64,000 nucleotides of DNA from Pediococcus acidilactici (GCA_024970065.1 CP103908.1:1054001-1118000); one strand, 5' to 3'. Counted from the first letter of the stretch, positions 34,794 to 44,170 are shown. Notes: generated from the sequence alone by a model not told the origin. Numbers and translations: made by a program.

Positions 34794-36836
34794 TTAACTA
34801 GGTGCTTGCTCGATGGTCCACCCCAGTCCCCCTTGATAGTCACCGATTTGATCCGCAGGGTTAAGTTGTAATTTGAGAAGTTTGCTTAGATCTAAGGTGG
34901 CGTCTCCGGTAGTTTGATAAATAATCTGTTCATCTTTGTTAATTGGCGTACCCTGATAAAGAAGCCGCCGGGAAAGCACTTGGCCATCTTGATTAGTAAG
35001 GGGATGACGTTCGCGAACCTTTAAAGTCCAGCGACCTTGATCAATTTTACGTCGATCCTTAATTCGTAAAATTGCTTTGGTGGCTAGCGGAACGGTACGC
35101 TTTTCTCCGGGAATTTCGTGAATACCAAAGTTAATTTCATATGGTAAGGTTAGTTGCGGACCGGATTCTAATCTAACTACCCGGTCTTCCTTGTTTGATG
35201 ATTGGTGATGGTCGTCTTCAATGTAAAAACTCACTTTTTTATCTATCCAGTTTTTGGGGCATTGCCACTCGACTTCATCCTTAACTGAGGAAGCGGCGCT
35301 AACATAATCCTTTAACACTCGCTTTTCTCCATCATAACTGGCGATTAACTTCACCGGCTGGCTGTCTTCGTGCGTAAAGGTGAATGCAAGTCTACCTTTG
35401 TTAGTGAAACGAGAAATATAAAGTTCCAGGTCGGCATCCTTTAGCTTAAATTTAAGCCCTTGGCCCTTCCGGTAACGGTGAATGACTGTTTGGGCGCTAG
35501 GCTGAAAAACCCCCTTATCCTTCTTGGGATCATTTTTAAGGGGAAAATATCCCTTGATTTCTGGATAGTTGTTTGCCAAGTCAAAGTTGGTCGTTAAGAT
35601 CCCGCTTTTTACTTGGTCGTCGTGGATTCTTTCATCATCTTCGTTTAAAAACATGGTCGTTACTTTACCAATGTAATTAACTGCCGTTACTGCTCCGCTT
35701 TTACCGACGGATTGACCATTTATGGTGGCGGTTATGTCAAATGGAAGCGTTAATTTACCATCAATCACTTTTTTGGGATCAACTGGCTTTTCTTTTCCCC
35801 GCCATTTTAAATATACTTTATAATTCAATGCTGTATCGCTTATTTGATCAGCAGAAGATCCTTTGGTTTTAATCTGAACTTTTTGATCCTCAATTTGACT
35901 GGTAAAGTATTTGGTTACGTCCTCACCGTTAAAATTAGTGACTACCACGCGTTCTGGTACATACTGCTCAGAGTTTTGTACCTGGGTTAAATCAAAACTA
36001 ACTTCCGTTTCCAAGTTACTAGTGTTAGGAATCGTTTGTTGTGCAGCTAAATAGACATCTCGATCGGCTTGGTCAAACTTACCATCCACGGCGTAAGCAG
36101 GAGCGAGTTCCGGTTTTGCTAAGAATTCGGTCAAATAAACTAGTGACGAAGTCGTACTGTCATTGTTGTGCACCACAAACGTGACTTGCGAGATTGCCTT
36201 AGTGACCACCTCAAAACTTTGGCGCGGGTCTCGCCACGGGACGCCGGCGGTAATATTTTTCAAATACATCCACTGGTCTTCCGTGTCATACATAATGTTG
36301 GTGGGATTATTTGCGTAAATCGCACTAATGACGGAATCGGGGTTTTGGTATCCAATATATTTATTTGTATTGAGTCCATAGTAATTAAAGGCCGTTTTAA
36401 TGGTTAAGGGATTTTCGTGCTCATCAACAAAATTATAGGTCACCTTTACTTCCCCATCGACGTCAATACCCAGAAAATAAGTTTTAGAAAAGCTCAACGA
36501 ACCCCCTTTTAAATTACTTTTGTTACGTTTTAACGTGACTAGTAAATTTACCGACTTACCTTTGTAAAAACCAACGTTTTTTACCAGCGCTCGGCTTTCG
36601 TTAGTTTTTTGATCAACCACTAACCGATTTACAGTTGCATCTCCGCTCAAGGGAGTCACCACCGTATGTGCACCGTTATGCATTATAAAGGTGTTATCAG
36701 CCGGGGTGACCGTTTGGTTAGCCCACTGAAAATTTCCAAAAGTGGGCAATGGTCTTAGACTAGCCTTCACGCTAACCGTTAGCCACCAGAAGCTCACGAA
36801 TAGAGTTGCTAAAATTAAGCCATGAACTTTTTTCAT
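34794..36836 (-). CDS. Large secreted WxL-domain protein with MucBP-like region (CscC-like)
   Basis: The 680-residue secreted protein has a signal peptide (1-25, ending SVKAS) and several beta-rich domains. A stretch near 385-450 (TTMFLNEDDERIHDDQ ... TVIHRYRKG) resembles a MucBP-type adhesion unit. The C-terminal WxL domain ends with the two signatures RWTLKVRERHPL and GLGWTIEQAPS. It is expected to sit on the cell wall through the WxL domain and could bind surfaces or polysaccharide. It is four bases downstream of the LPQTN gene and is the last gene of the larger csc module. Confidence 0.75.
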   Translation of the reverse strand: MKKVHGLILATLFVSFWWLTVSVKASLRPLPTFGNFQWANQTVTPADNTFIMHNGAHTVVTPLSGDATVNRLVVDQKTNESRALVKNVGFYKGKSVNLLVTLKRNKSNLKGGSLSFSKTYFLGIDVDGEVKVTYNFVDEHENPLTIKTAFNYYGLNTNKYIGYQNPDSVISAIYANNPTNIMYDTEDQWMYLKNITAGVPWRDPRQSFEVVTKAISQVTFVVHNNDSTTSSLVYLTEFLAKPELAPAYAVDGKFDQADRDVYLAAQQTIPNTSNLETEVSFDLTQVQNSEQYVPERVVVTNFNGEDVTKYFTSQIEDQKVQIKTKGSSADQISDTALNYKVYLKWRGKEKPVDPKKVIDGKLTLPFDITATINGQSVGKSGAVTAVNYIGKVTTMFLNEDDERIHDDQVKSGILTTNFDLANNYPEIKGYFPLKNDPKKDKGVFQPSAQTVIHRYRKGQGLKFKLKDADLELYISRFTNKGRLAFTFTHEDSQPVKLIASYDGEKRVLKDYVSAASSVKDEVEWQCPKNWIDKKVSFYIEDDHHQSSNKEDRVVRLESGPQLTLPYEINFGIHEIPGEKRTVPLATKAILRIKDRRKIDQGRWTLKVRERHPLTNQDGQVLSRRLLYQGTPINKDEQIIYQTTGDATLDLSKLLKLQLNPADQIGDYQGGLGWTIEQAPS

Positions 36837-36839
36837 TCG

Positions 36840-37163
36840 TCATCCCCCTTGCCTTTTAAAAATTTTTGGGTACGCTTTTTTTACTAAAACGTAGCAAACT
36901 AAACAAATTCCTGCCCAAGCTAGCCCTAAACCTATCTCTTCGTTAGTTTGTGGTAAAAATTGAAATCGAGGATTTTTTGCAGGAGGCCGCTTTAGGTAAT
37001 TTGGGCTTGGTTGGGGAATCCTTTGCATTGGTACCACTTGGTTTGCGGTCGTTTTTTGGTAAAAGGTAATACCTACTTCACTATTGGTGCGCTCGTTGGC
37101 CAGCACCACCCCCTTTACGTTAAACAGTAATGTTAATACAACTAACCCACCCCAAAATTTCAT
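36840..37163 (-). CDS. Small LPQTN sortase substrate (CscD-like)
   Basis: The 107-residue protein has a signal peptide (1-22, ending VLAN), a short Pro-rich linker (QRIPQPSPNYLKRPP), and a sorting signal FLPQTNEE. A hydrophobic helix (IGLGLAWAGICLVCYVLV) and a basic tail (KKAYPKIFKRQGG) follow. LPQTxE is the form of LPXTG used by several lactobacilli. In csc clusters such a short anchored protein accompanies DUF916 and WxL proteins. It starts one base after the stop of the DUF916 gene. Confidence 0.8.
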   Translation of the reverse strand: MKFWGGLVVLTLLFNVKGVVLANERTNSEVGITFYQKTTANQVVPMQRIPQPSPNYLKRPPAKNPRFQFLPQTNEEIGLGLAWAGICLVCYVLVKKAYPKIFKRQGG

Positions 37164-37164
37164 C

Positions 37165-38226
37165 TTATTTCTCCGTTTTATTATCTTTCCGTTTCATCCG
37201 ATAAATATAACCACTCAGAAGTAAAATCACTCCGATTAAAAGACCCATGATTAGGTAAATCAGCAGGTTATTAGCGAGCTTTTTAAGCTCCACCGCCTTT
37301 TGGTTTAGTTTGGTATCGGCACCCGTAATTGTAAATTCTTTACTAAGTTGCCATTTTTTACCAGTAGCACTTTTTAGAACAATCTTTAAAACATATCTGC
37401 CACTTTTTAAGGGCTGGTTGTCCCAGCTAATCGGCAATCGAAAACGCGACCGGGGGGCAATTGAGATTTGCTTATTAGTTTCCTTTAACACCTTTTGATG
37501 TCCCGCTTTGGTTACGGTAGCCCGCATGTCCAACTTGCTTAACAACGTCGGCGCTGAATTTTGTAAAGTTGCAAACACCGTCAAGTAACCATTCTCTAAT
37601 CCTGGAATAGCTTTTTTTAACGATAACTTGGGTTGTACTTTATTATTTGAACATCGCAACTTTGCCCCAATAGTATATGCAAAATTATTTATCAAACTTA
37701 AGCTTTGTTGCTTGGTACTTGTTTTCGTAGGTTTAGCGTAGCAATAAAAACCACCTAGAACCGTACCTTCAAATCCCTTCGCGGGGATTTTCAAACGATA
37801 GTCCACTTTGCGGCTTTCCTTAGGTTTCAACGTAACGGTTTGCGGACCCGAAATCATTTGCTTGAAAGCCGGTTCTCCTAGTAGCTTAGCCTTAGATTTC
37901 GAATAATCAATGGCACCGTTCTGGTTGGTGACCGCATTATTAGTTTTAATAATAATCGTTTGCTTTTCGCTAGTAAGATTGCGCAGTTTGATAAATAACG
38001 TTTCGTTAGCTCCCGGGCGCACCCGTAAATCATAATAGCTGGCATCAGATTGTTGATTCTTCGGCAAAATCGCTTTCGCATCAAAAGTTACCCGGTTATT
38101 TGATTTTGCGTTTGCATTTATAGTGCCGGAAAAAACTAACGCTAGTAAAACACTGCATACGTAGACTAGAACAAAGCGCAGAAAATATCGCTTTGGATTT
38201 TGCTTAAGTGGATTAAGATGGTGCAT
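37165..38226 (-). CDS. DUF916/DUF3324 cell-surface protein (CscA)
   Basis: This 353-residue membrane-anchored protein is a paralog of 33018-34070. After a signal peptide (about 15-40, ending NANAKS) the DUF916 domain shows ASYYDLRVRPGANETLFIKLRN, NGAIDYSKS and FEGTVLGGFYCY. The DUF3324 domain follows, then a C-terminal helix (LLIYLIMGLLIGVILLLSGYIY) and the tail RMKRKDNKTEK. It is expected to hold WxL proteins at the envelope. The start overlaps the WxL gene stop by 14 bases. Confidence 0.85.
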   Translation of the reverse strand: MHHLNPLKQNPKRYFLRFVLVYVCSVLLALVFSGTINANAKSNNRVTFDAKAILPKNQQSDASYYDLRVRPGANETLFIKLRNLTSEKQTIIIKTNNAVTNQNGAIDYSKSKAKLLGEPAFKQMISGPQTVTLKPKESRKVDYRLKIPAKGFEGTVLGGFYCYAKPTKTSTKQQSLSLINNFAYTIGAKLRCSNNKVQPKLSLKKAIPGLENGYLTVFATLQNSAPTLLSKLDMRATVTKAGHQKVLKETNKQISIAPRSRFRLPISWDNQPLKSGRYVLKIVLKSATGKKWQLSKEFTITGADTKLNQKAVELKKLANNLLIYLIMGLLIGVILLLSGYIYRMKRKDNKTEK

Positions 38227-38869
38227 CGGTCAACACCCAAGTTAAATCAGCTGAATAACTTTGTGCTTCTACGCCAGCACGCGGTACGTGAAGTTTAACA
38301 TTCTCGTTTTCCCCATCTTTTCCTTCAAATACGGCTGCAAATGCTCCGGCTCCCTGGCCTTCCTTAGCCGTCATTACTTCTTGGTATTCCTTATTTAATT
38401 CAAAAGTGTTTTGGGTGATTTTAGGCATGGCGGATTGGTTATTTTTAGTCACTACCTTTCCATTCGTAAGGGACATCTTGGCCCCCACTAATTCTTTTCC
38501 GTTAGCACCTACGAAAGGTGAAATTGCTACACCCAAACTCCAGCCCTTCGCGCCGCCACGGGTGTCGTTAACCTGTACGTGAGGCTTTTTGTTTAAGGCA
38601 TAATAGTCCGTATCTTCTGCCTTAATTTCCTGTTGTCCAAACGTGATGTTTGAAGCATACGGGATTGATAACGAACCCACGTCACCCATTCCAGAATCAT
38701 CATCATGGGTATCATCAGGAACGACTGGATGAATATCTTTACCAGAACCAGCGGTCAGAGTTACGTCCGTTTTATTAGTTGCCTCGGAAATCTGCGACGC
38801 CATCACCGTGGGCGCGTTTAAAACTAACATTCCTAACGCAAGACTTGTGATCATTGCTTTCTTATTCAT
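38213..38869 (-). CDS. WxL-domain surface protein (CscB)
   Basis: This 218-residue secreted protein has a signal peptide (1-25, ending VMASQ), a short Asp-rich linker (PVVPDDTHDDDSG) and a complete WxL domain. The two motifs are KGWSLGVAI and LTWVLTDAPS at the extreme C-terminus, which is the diagnostic end of the family. It binds the peptidoglycan non-covalently. An AAGGAGG site precedes the start and it is the first gene of the larger csc module. Confidence 0.9.
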   Translation of the reverse strand: MNKKAMITSLALGMLVLNAPTVMASQISEATNKTDVTLTAGSGKDIHPVVPDDTHDDDSGMGDVGSLSIPYASNITFGQQEIKAEDTDYYALNKKPHVQVNDTRGGAKGWSLGVAISPFVGANGKELVGAKMSLTNGKVVTKNNQSAMPKITQNTFELNKEYQEVMTAKEGQGAGAFAAVFEGKDGENENVKLHVPRAGVEAQSYSADLTWVLTDAPS

Positions 38870-39001
38870 TGAATACTTCCTCCTTAAATTTAATCAACCT
38901 CATCGATTTAAAAACATTCTCGCACGCTCCTTTTTTAGTTACTAGTCCAACTTTTTTCTTGTTTTGGAAAAAAATTAAAGGGCGTTTGTCTAATATTTGC
39001 A

Positions 39002-39040
39002 AAAAACCTCCCAAGACTGTTTATTATCTTGAGAGGTTTG
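39002..39040 (-). terminator. Terminator of the second Mga-type regulator
   Basis: On the minus strand AAACCTCTCAAGA pairs with TCTTGGGAGGTTT around a ten-base loop and is followed by TTTTT. It lies 47 bases after the regulator stop. Confidence 0.8.
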
Positions 39041-39086
39041 GAAACTATTGGGGTTTACGATCTCCAAAAACAATTCGTCCTTGGAT

Positions 39087-40544
39087 TTATTTAGTTAATT
39101 GATAAAGCTTTGCTCCTAGTTGTCGCCAGTTACGTTCCGTAGGCAAATTCTTCATTAAGATTAATGGTGTACCTCCAGTGTCAATGTAATAGTTAGAGAT
39201 CACTAAATCTACTTCTGCAATGGGCGTTTGGTAATCGTAAAACTCAAACGCAAAGGAATGGCCAAAGTAAGTACGCACCTTATTCATCAACCACAATCGG
39301 TGGGTGTGATGCAAATCATCCTGCACTAAAATTTTGATAGGCGTAACTTTTTTAGCAAAGAGATCGTAATAATCTAAAATAAAGTAATAATTTAGAAATA
39401 GCTGCTGCCAATTAGCTAGTAAAGCTTTAACTGCCGGTTGGGCACGCTTTAAAAGTCGATGGCGAAGTTCCTGCATTATTTGAAACTCCCTTGGGCGCTC
39501 CGTTTTTAATTCCGTAATGTAAGATCGATTAAAAAACACGTCGGGATTACCGTGAAAAAAAACGCTCCGTTCATGAAACGCAATAAAGTTAAACATCAAT
39601 TCTAGATCGTCAGTTGCTAGTTGGAAACCAAAATTTTCTTTGACTACCTTAGCCAAATTCATTACGGCTAGGTAGGAATCCGTTTGACTTTGCTGATGAG
39701 CTAACGCATAGCTGTTTTCGTAGTTAGGACTACCATCGATAATCCCAAAATCATATATCACTTGATATAGAAAATACAGCTCATCTCTGCTTAACGGAAG
39801 GTCGCACATTTTATTCCATTTTTTCATTAGGTTGAAATTTGGATCGCTATCAATCACCATTTGCTTTGTTTCATCCGTTAATACAGTGGCTACCTTACTT
39901 CTCTCTAGCGTAATTGCTAACCAATAAGCAAAAGTTTTGTGTTGGAGGGGTTCTAAAACAATCTCATACACCCTTTCAAAGTTAGCAATAACCGTTTCAA
40001 TTTCCGGTAACTTAGTACTAAACGGCCAATTATTCTTTATCTCCCGAGTCGAGTTCCAATAAAAATAGTAATAAAAACTCCGAATGTTGGTTTCACTGCC
40101 CTTTAGTTCTAAACGGTACGGCAAAAATTGTAATTGGTAACGTTTGAAGTAGGGCTTTAATAGTTTGGCGTATCGAAAAACCGTTGATAAACTCGTAAAC
40201 TGGCTTTCTGCATAATCAGTTAACCGCTGGTTCGGATGGTGGTACATGAAGTCAATTAACTTATAATTATAAGAAGACCGATAAAATTTTAAATAAAAAG
40301 AATAAATGGGGAAATCCTCTTCCTTTACAATTTGAAAATTTTTATTATGGTCGTTAAATAGCTGAATTTTTTGTCCGGTTTCCTTAAATAATTGCTGAAA
40401 TTCTTCGAGGTAATTTAAAATCGACTTTTCCGTTACGCCGATTACGTTTGCAAGCTCTTTGCTTGAGCGCCAGGTAGTACTTTCTAATAAATAATCTAAT
40501 AAAATCACCTTTTTTAAAGACGATGCTGTCAAAAACGTTTTCAT
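39087..40544 (-). CDS. Mga-type transcriptional regulator, csc-linked
   Basis: The roughly 485-residue regulator belongs to the same family as 31320-32756. The N-terminal winged-helix region begins SLKKVILLDYLLESTTWRSSKELANVIGVTEKS and has a second HTH around YAESQFTSLSTVFRYAKLL. A helical core and an EIIB-like C-terminal end follow. The start at ATG 40544 (MKTFLT) follows GGGGGGG four bases upstream; a longer frame has no such site. It lies directly upstream of the csc module and is on the same strand, so it is a likely activator of it. Confidence 0.75.
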   Translation of the reverse strand: MKTFLTASSLKKVILLDYLLESTTWRSSKELANVIGVTEKSILNYLEEFQQLFKETGQKIQLFNDHNKNFQIVKEEDFPIYSFYLKFYRSSYNYKLIDFMYHHPNQRLTDYAESQFTSLSTVFRYAKLLKPYFKRYQLQFLPYRLELKGSETNIRSFYYYFYWNSTREIKNNWPFSTKLPEIETVIANFERVYEIVLEPLQHKTFAYWLAITLERSKVATVLTDETKQMVIDSDPNFNLMKKWNKMCDLPLSRDELYFLYQVIYDFGIIDGSPNYENSYALAHQQSQTDSYLAVMNLAKVVKENFGFQLATDDLELMFNFIAFHERSVFFHGNPDVFFNRSYITELKTERPREFQIMQELRHRLLKRAQPAVKALLANWQQLFLNYYFILDYYDLFAKKVTPIKILVQDDLHHTHRLWLMNKVRTYFGHSFAFEFYDYQTPIAEVDLVISNYYIDTGGTPLILMKNLPTERNWRQLGAKLYQLTK

Positions 40545-40816
40545 TTTTCCCCCCCAAAAGTCAAGTTCAAATTGAATATAGTAAGCTAAAGCCCACCATT
40601 TAAGACACTCTTTCACTTAATTAGTGGGTTATCTATTGAAAATAAGTCAAATATTGCTATTTTTGTAGCTATTTATACCATATTCATCAAAAAAATACAT
40701 CTCTGGTTTAACTGGGCTGAATAGTAAAGCTTAAGTAAAAATTCCTCAGTCAAGATAATTCCATTTATTCTTTGATTAGGCTATTCTTAAACTAAATTAA
40801 TGCAGGAGGCAAGTTT

Positions 40817-41233
40817 ATGCGCTTATGGCACGAAAAATTAATTTCCAAACTGCCCCGGGCCCAGCTTTTAGGGCAGCACCGGGAAGTCGCGGCGCTCCGC
40901 GGCAAGGGTTGGGGCAAAAAACATGCAACCGTCGATTATGTTTTCACCCATTCGCCATACAAGTTGTACCAATTTCATTTGTTAGTAATGGCTGAAATGC
41001 AGGCGCGGGGATACCACCCTGATGCCAAGTGGTTCGACCCTACTTATCGCGGGTTACATTGCCCAGCTTATTTAGCATTGGCACCTTGTCCGCTCACCGA
41101 CCCAATTTATCCCGAACATGACCAACAATATTTGACAGAATGCTTGGAAAATTTGAGGTCTAAGGGAATTCAGATATTGATTGAAAAAGGTAAAAAGACT
41201 AAAAAAAGCGCAGACAAAACTGGTCTGCGCTAG
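40817..41233 (+). CDS. Pyrimidine-dimer DNA glycosylase-like protein (TIGR02328, T4 endonuclease V superfamily)
   Basis: The 138-residue cytoplasmic protein starts MRLWHEKLISKLPRAQLLGQHREV and contains GWGKKHATVDYVFTHSPYKLYQFHLLV and the closing YLTECLENLRSKGI. These are the hallmarks of the conserved TIGR02328 family, related to the phage T4 DenV glycosylase that excises UV dimers. The DenV-like catalytic role is inferred, and the final 15 residues are basic. It has a GGAGG site. A terminator for the opposite-strand gene is embedded in its last codons. Confidence 0.75.
   Translation: MRLWHEKLISKLPRAQLLGQHREVAALRGKGWGKKHATVDYVFTHSPYKLYQFHLLVMAEMQARGYHPDAKWFDPTYRGLHCPAYLALAPCPLTDPIYPEHDQQYLTECLENLRSKGIQILIEKGKKTKKSADKTGLR
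41201..41230 (-). terminator. Terminator of the DUF6483-like gene, inside the 3' end of the opposite gene
   Basis: GCGCAGAC and GTCTGCGC form a perfect eight-pair stem with a 7-base loop (41208-41230) followed on the minus strand by seven T (41201-41207). It lies 130 bases downstream of the minus-strand gene and overlaps codons of the plus-strand gene. Confidence 0.8.
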
Positions 41234-41362
41234 TGACTTAAGGAATTCTACCCGAATACTATCTTCTTTTTGGGCTTATCTTATTTAAAAATCATCTATA
41301 TTTTTGAATTTTTTTGCTATCTAACCTTCTAATACGGCAATCTTTGGTTCCATGAAATAATT

Positions 41363-41713
41363 CTATTTTTCCACCCATCGCGCTTTAAAACTTTGTAATC
41401 TTTTTTCTAAGAATAAAACCCGGTCATCTTCGTCAGCTAATCGTTCCTTTAATTTATCTAGAAGCTGATATCCAATTTGGAGGTAGTGTTTGGGCTCAAG
41501 TTCATATTTCAATTTAAAAAAAGATTGAATTGCCTCAAAATATTTTTCTTTATTAAAGTTGTGATCTATTTCTGCAAAAAATTTATTTTTTTGTTGGTTT
41601 TCTTGCTTAAACACAACCTCTATATCCCCGTTTCTTTTCTTCCCAAGGACGTAACTCAAGCCTTCCGCGAAAGACTTCACTTGCTTCATGATAAAATCGT
41701 TATCATTATCCAA
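41363..41713 (-). CDS. DUF6483-like cytoplasmic protein of unknown function
   Basis: The soluble, helical protein of about 116 residues contains DFIMKQVKSFAEGLSYVLGKKRNGDIEVVF at its start, a hallmark of the DUF6483 group as I recall it, and a charged coiled-coil end. The start is most likely TTG 41713 with GGGAGGAGC five or six bases upstream; a longer frame from 41779 begins with a sequence unlike the family. No catalytic motif is seen. The function is unknown. Confidence 0.5.
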   Translation of the reverse strand: MDNDNDFIMKQVKSFAEGLSYVLGKKRNGDIEVVFKQENQQKNKFFAEIDHNFNKEKYFEAIQSFFKLKYELEPKHYLQIGYQLLDKLKERLADEDDRVLFLEKRLQSFKARWVEK

Positions 41714-42087
41714 AATGCTCCTCCCGCTCCTCCCATCCGTAAAGTCAAATTTTACTTGAATTTTAACACCACACTTCAACTAGGAGCCAAGCCGCAATAT
41801 TCTTTATGGTTTCTTAATGTATTTTTTGGGTGATTCTTTTCAAATTCCACTGTTCAAGGAGCAACTCCCTAACCTGTAAATAACAAAACTATCCCGTTTC
41901 TAATTTAGCTACGCTTCCAAGACACCAAAATCAACGACTAGCTTGACGAATAGCCATCAAAATTTTCCTACCCGTTGCGAAGATCGTTTTGCTGCCAACG
42001 TTAAAACACCCTATACCAATTTGATTTATACCTACAAATACGTTAACATTTTCCTTATTAATCAAAAAATTAAGGAGCGTATTTTTT
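41714..42087. other. Intergenic region upstream of the APC permease
   Basis: A plus-strand promoter candidate is present: TTGCTG (41989-41994), 17 bases, TATACC (42012-42017), followed by a leader of about 70 bases. The remainder shows no gene or structure I can support. Confidence 0.45.
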
Positions 42088-43671
42088 ATTAAAAAACTAA
42101 ATCTTTTTCAGCTAGTAATGCTCGGACTTGGTTCTCTAATTGGTTCCGGATGGCTTTTTGGATCAATGGAAGCCGCTTCGGTGGCTGGCCCGGCAGCAAT
42201 CTTTTCTTGGATAATTGGTTTTATCGTGATTGCAGTAATTGCCTATAATTACATCGAACTAGGCACGATGTTTCCTGAATCCGGAGGAATGAGTAAATTT
42301 GCCCAATACAGTCACGGATCGTTAGTAGGCTTTATTGCCTCTTGGGCCAATTGGATTTCTTTAATAACTTTAATTCCCATTGAAGCCGTCGCTTCGGTCC
42401 AATACATGAGTACTTGGCCGTGGGCTTGGGCTAAATGGACTCATCACTTTTTCAAAAATGGGACGATTACCACCAGTGGTTTGTTAGTAGTGTTCTGCTT
42501 TATTCTAATCTTCACCCTCCTAAATTACTGGTCGGTATCCTTATTAACCCGATTTACAAGCTTAATTTCAATCTTTAAAATTGCCGTGCCCTTAATCACC
42601 ATCATCTTTTTAACGTTAAGCGGTTTTCATCCAGAAAATTACGGCCATTCTTTAACCGAATTTATGCCGTACGGATCGGCTTCAATCTTTGCTGCCACCT
42701 CGGCTTCTGGAATTATTTTTTCCTTCAATGCCTTTCAGACGGTAATTAATATGGGCAATGAAGTTAAGAACCCTAAAAGAAACGTTGGTTTGGGTGTGGG
42801 GATCTCCCTTTTGATTAGTGCCGTACTTTACTTAGTTTTACAAAGCACCTACATTACTTCGATTCCAAGTTCATTGATCGCTCAATCAGGTTGGCACGGG
42901 ATTAATTTTGAATCTCCCTTTGCCGATTTAGCAATCCTCCTAGGGATTCACTGGCTGTCGGTCTTACTTTACCTGGACGCCTTTATTTCACCGTTTGGTA
43001 CCGGGGTTTCCTTCGTTGCTTCAACGGGACGGGCCTTAGCCGCCATGTCGAGTAATAAGCATTTCCCCAAAATTTTAGGGAAGATCAATGCTAAGTATGG
43101 AATTCCACGGATTGCAATGGCCTTCAATGCCGTTTTAAGTATGGTAATGGTTTCGATTTTTAGGTCATGGGGTACTTTAGCAAGTGTCATCTCAACTTCG
43201 ACCTTAATTGCTTACCTAACGGGCCCGATTACGGTGGTTTCGTTAAGAAAGATGGCCTCGCGTTTCAACCGGCCCGTCCGGTTAAAAGCAATTCAATTCA
43301 TGGCTCCGTTAGCCTTCATCTTAGCTTCCTTAGCTATTTACTGGGCAATGTGGCCCACGACGGTAGAAGTTATCCTGGTTATTTTACTTGGCTTACCAAT
43401 TTTCATATATTACGAGTGGCGTTTACATTGGAAAGAAACCCTTAGCCAGCTACGTAGTAGTCTTTGGTTAATTGTGTATCTAATCTTTCTTTCCATCATG
43501 TCTTACATTGGTAGTGCTGATTTTAACGGTAAGAATATAATTCATTACCCATTTGACTTTATAATAATTATTGTGGCGGCGTTTATTTTTTACGTTTGGG
43601 GAATGCGCAGCCGAATTATCACTGTCTCGTTTGGTAATGCACGAGAGGTTAATAACCGCGTCAAAAAGTAA
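42088..43671 (+). CDS. APC-family amino acid permease with a probable AUU start
   Basis: The roughly 527-residue protein has 12 hydrophobic helices and APC signatures: LGLGSLIGSGWLFGS in TM1, PESGGMSKFAQYSHG after TM2, and FNAFQTVINMGNEVKNPKRN between TM6 and TM7. It imports or exchanges amino acids; the substrate cannot be told. The first ATG (42118) lies inside TM1, so a real start must be upstream. The only good site is AAGGAG (42072-42077) followed ten bases on by ATT (42088), giving MKKLNLFQLVMLG. No ATG, GTG or TTG is available in frame there. Confidence 0.8.
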   Translation: MKKLNLFQLVMLGLGSLIGSGWLFGSMEAASVAGPAAIFSWIIGFIVIAVIAYNYIELGTMFPESGGMSKFAQYSHGSLVGFIASWANWISLITLIPIEAVASVQYMSTWPWAWAKWTHHFFKNGTITTSGLLVVFCFILIFTLLNYWSVSLLTRFTSLISIFKIAVPLITIIFLTLSGFHPENYGHSLTEFMPYGSASIFAATSASGIIFSFNAFQTVINMGNEVKNPKRNVGLGVGISLLISAVLYLVLQSTYITSIPSSLIAQSGWHGINFESPFADLAILLGIHWLSVLLYLDAFISPFGTGVSFVASTGRALAAMSSNKHFPKILGKINAKYGIPRIAMAFNAVLSMVMVSIFRSWGTLASVISTSTLIAYLTGPITVVSLRKMASRFNRPVRLKAIQFMAPLAFILASLAIYWAMWPTTVEVILVILLGLPIFIYYEWRLHWKETLSQLRSSLWLIVYLIFLSIMSYIGSADFNGKNIIHYPFDFIIIIVAAFIFYVWGMRSRIITVSFGNAREVNNRVKK

Positions 43672-43689
43672 ACCAGCTAATGTAAAAAT

Positions 43690-43732
43690 AAAAGGGAAAT
43701 CAATTCGCAAATGAATTGGTTTCCCTTTTTTA
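43690..43732. terminator. Bidirectional terminator of permease and Spx-like gene
   Basis: GGGAAATCAATTC and GAATTGGTTTCCC form a strong stem around GCAAAT with A and T runs on either side. It can serve both converging genes. Confidence 0.8.
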
Positions 43733-43816
43733 CGTGGGACCAAACTAGGAGTGGCAGAGCTGTCGGATCATTTTCCTAACCTAGTTTTTATTCCAGCTTG
43801 TATAAATTTTTTCAGT

Positions 43817-44170
43817 TTAAAGCCAATTTTCTTCATATACCGTAGTGTTAAACCCACAGGTAACCTTGGTATCGTCCACCATTAGCGGACGTTTAATCAA
43901 TTTGCCATTCTGCGACATTAATTCCGCCGCTTGTTCCTTTGACATCGTATCTACCTTATCTTTAAGTTTCATCTTACGGTAGTCCATTCCACTGGTATTG
44001 AAAAAATAACGCAGACTTTGATCACTTTTAGCAAAAACATCCAGTAATTGAGCTTTAGTTGGGGGCTGCTCAACCAAATCAATTTTTTTATAGGAAACAT
44101 CACGTTCTTTCAGCCATTTTTCGGCCTTTTTACACGTACTACACTTAGAATAACAATAAAAAGTGGGCAT
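43817..44170 (-). CDS. Arsenate reductase/Spx-family protein
   Basis: This 117-residue thioredoxin-fold protein has the N-terminal CSTC motif (C10, C13) in FYCYSKCSTCKKAEKWL, and LIKRPLMVDD at the closing strand, as in the YffB/YusI and Spx groups. True Spx also has an RNA-polymerase-binding Arg-rich end, which I do not see, so a small redox or thiol-transfer protein is more likely. The gene is alone on its strand. Confidence 0.8.
   Translation of the reverse strand: MPTFYCYSKCSTCKKAEKWLKERDVSYKKIDLVEQPPTKAQLLDVFAKSDQSLRYFFNTSGMDYRKMKLKDKVDTMSKEQAAELMSQNGKLIKRPLMVDDTKVTCGFNTTVYEENWL

Noticed and set aside
43817..44170. Gene as the stress regulator Spx itself
   Set aside because: The CxxC is present but the typical Spx RNA-polymerase contact region is not evident. 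The sequence fits the ArsC/YffB-like group better.
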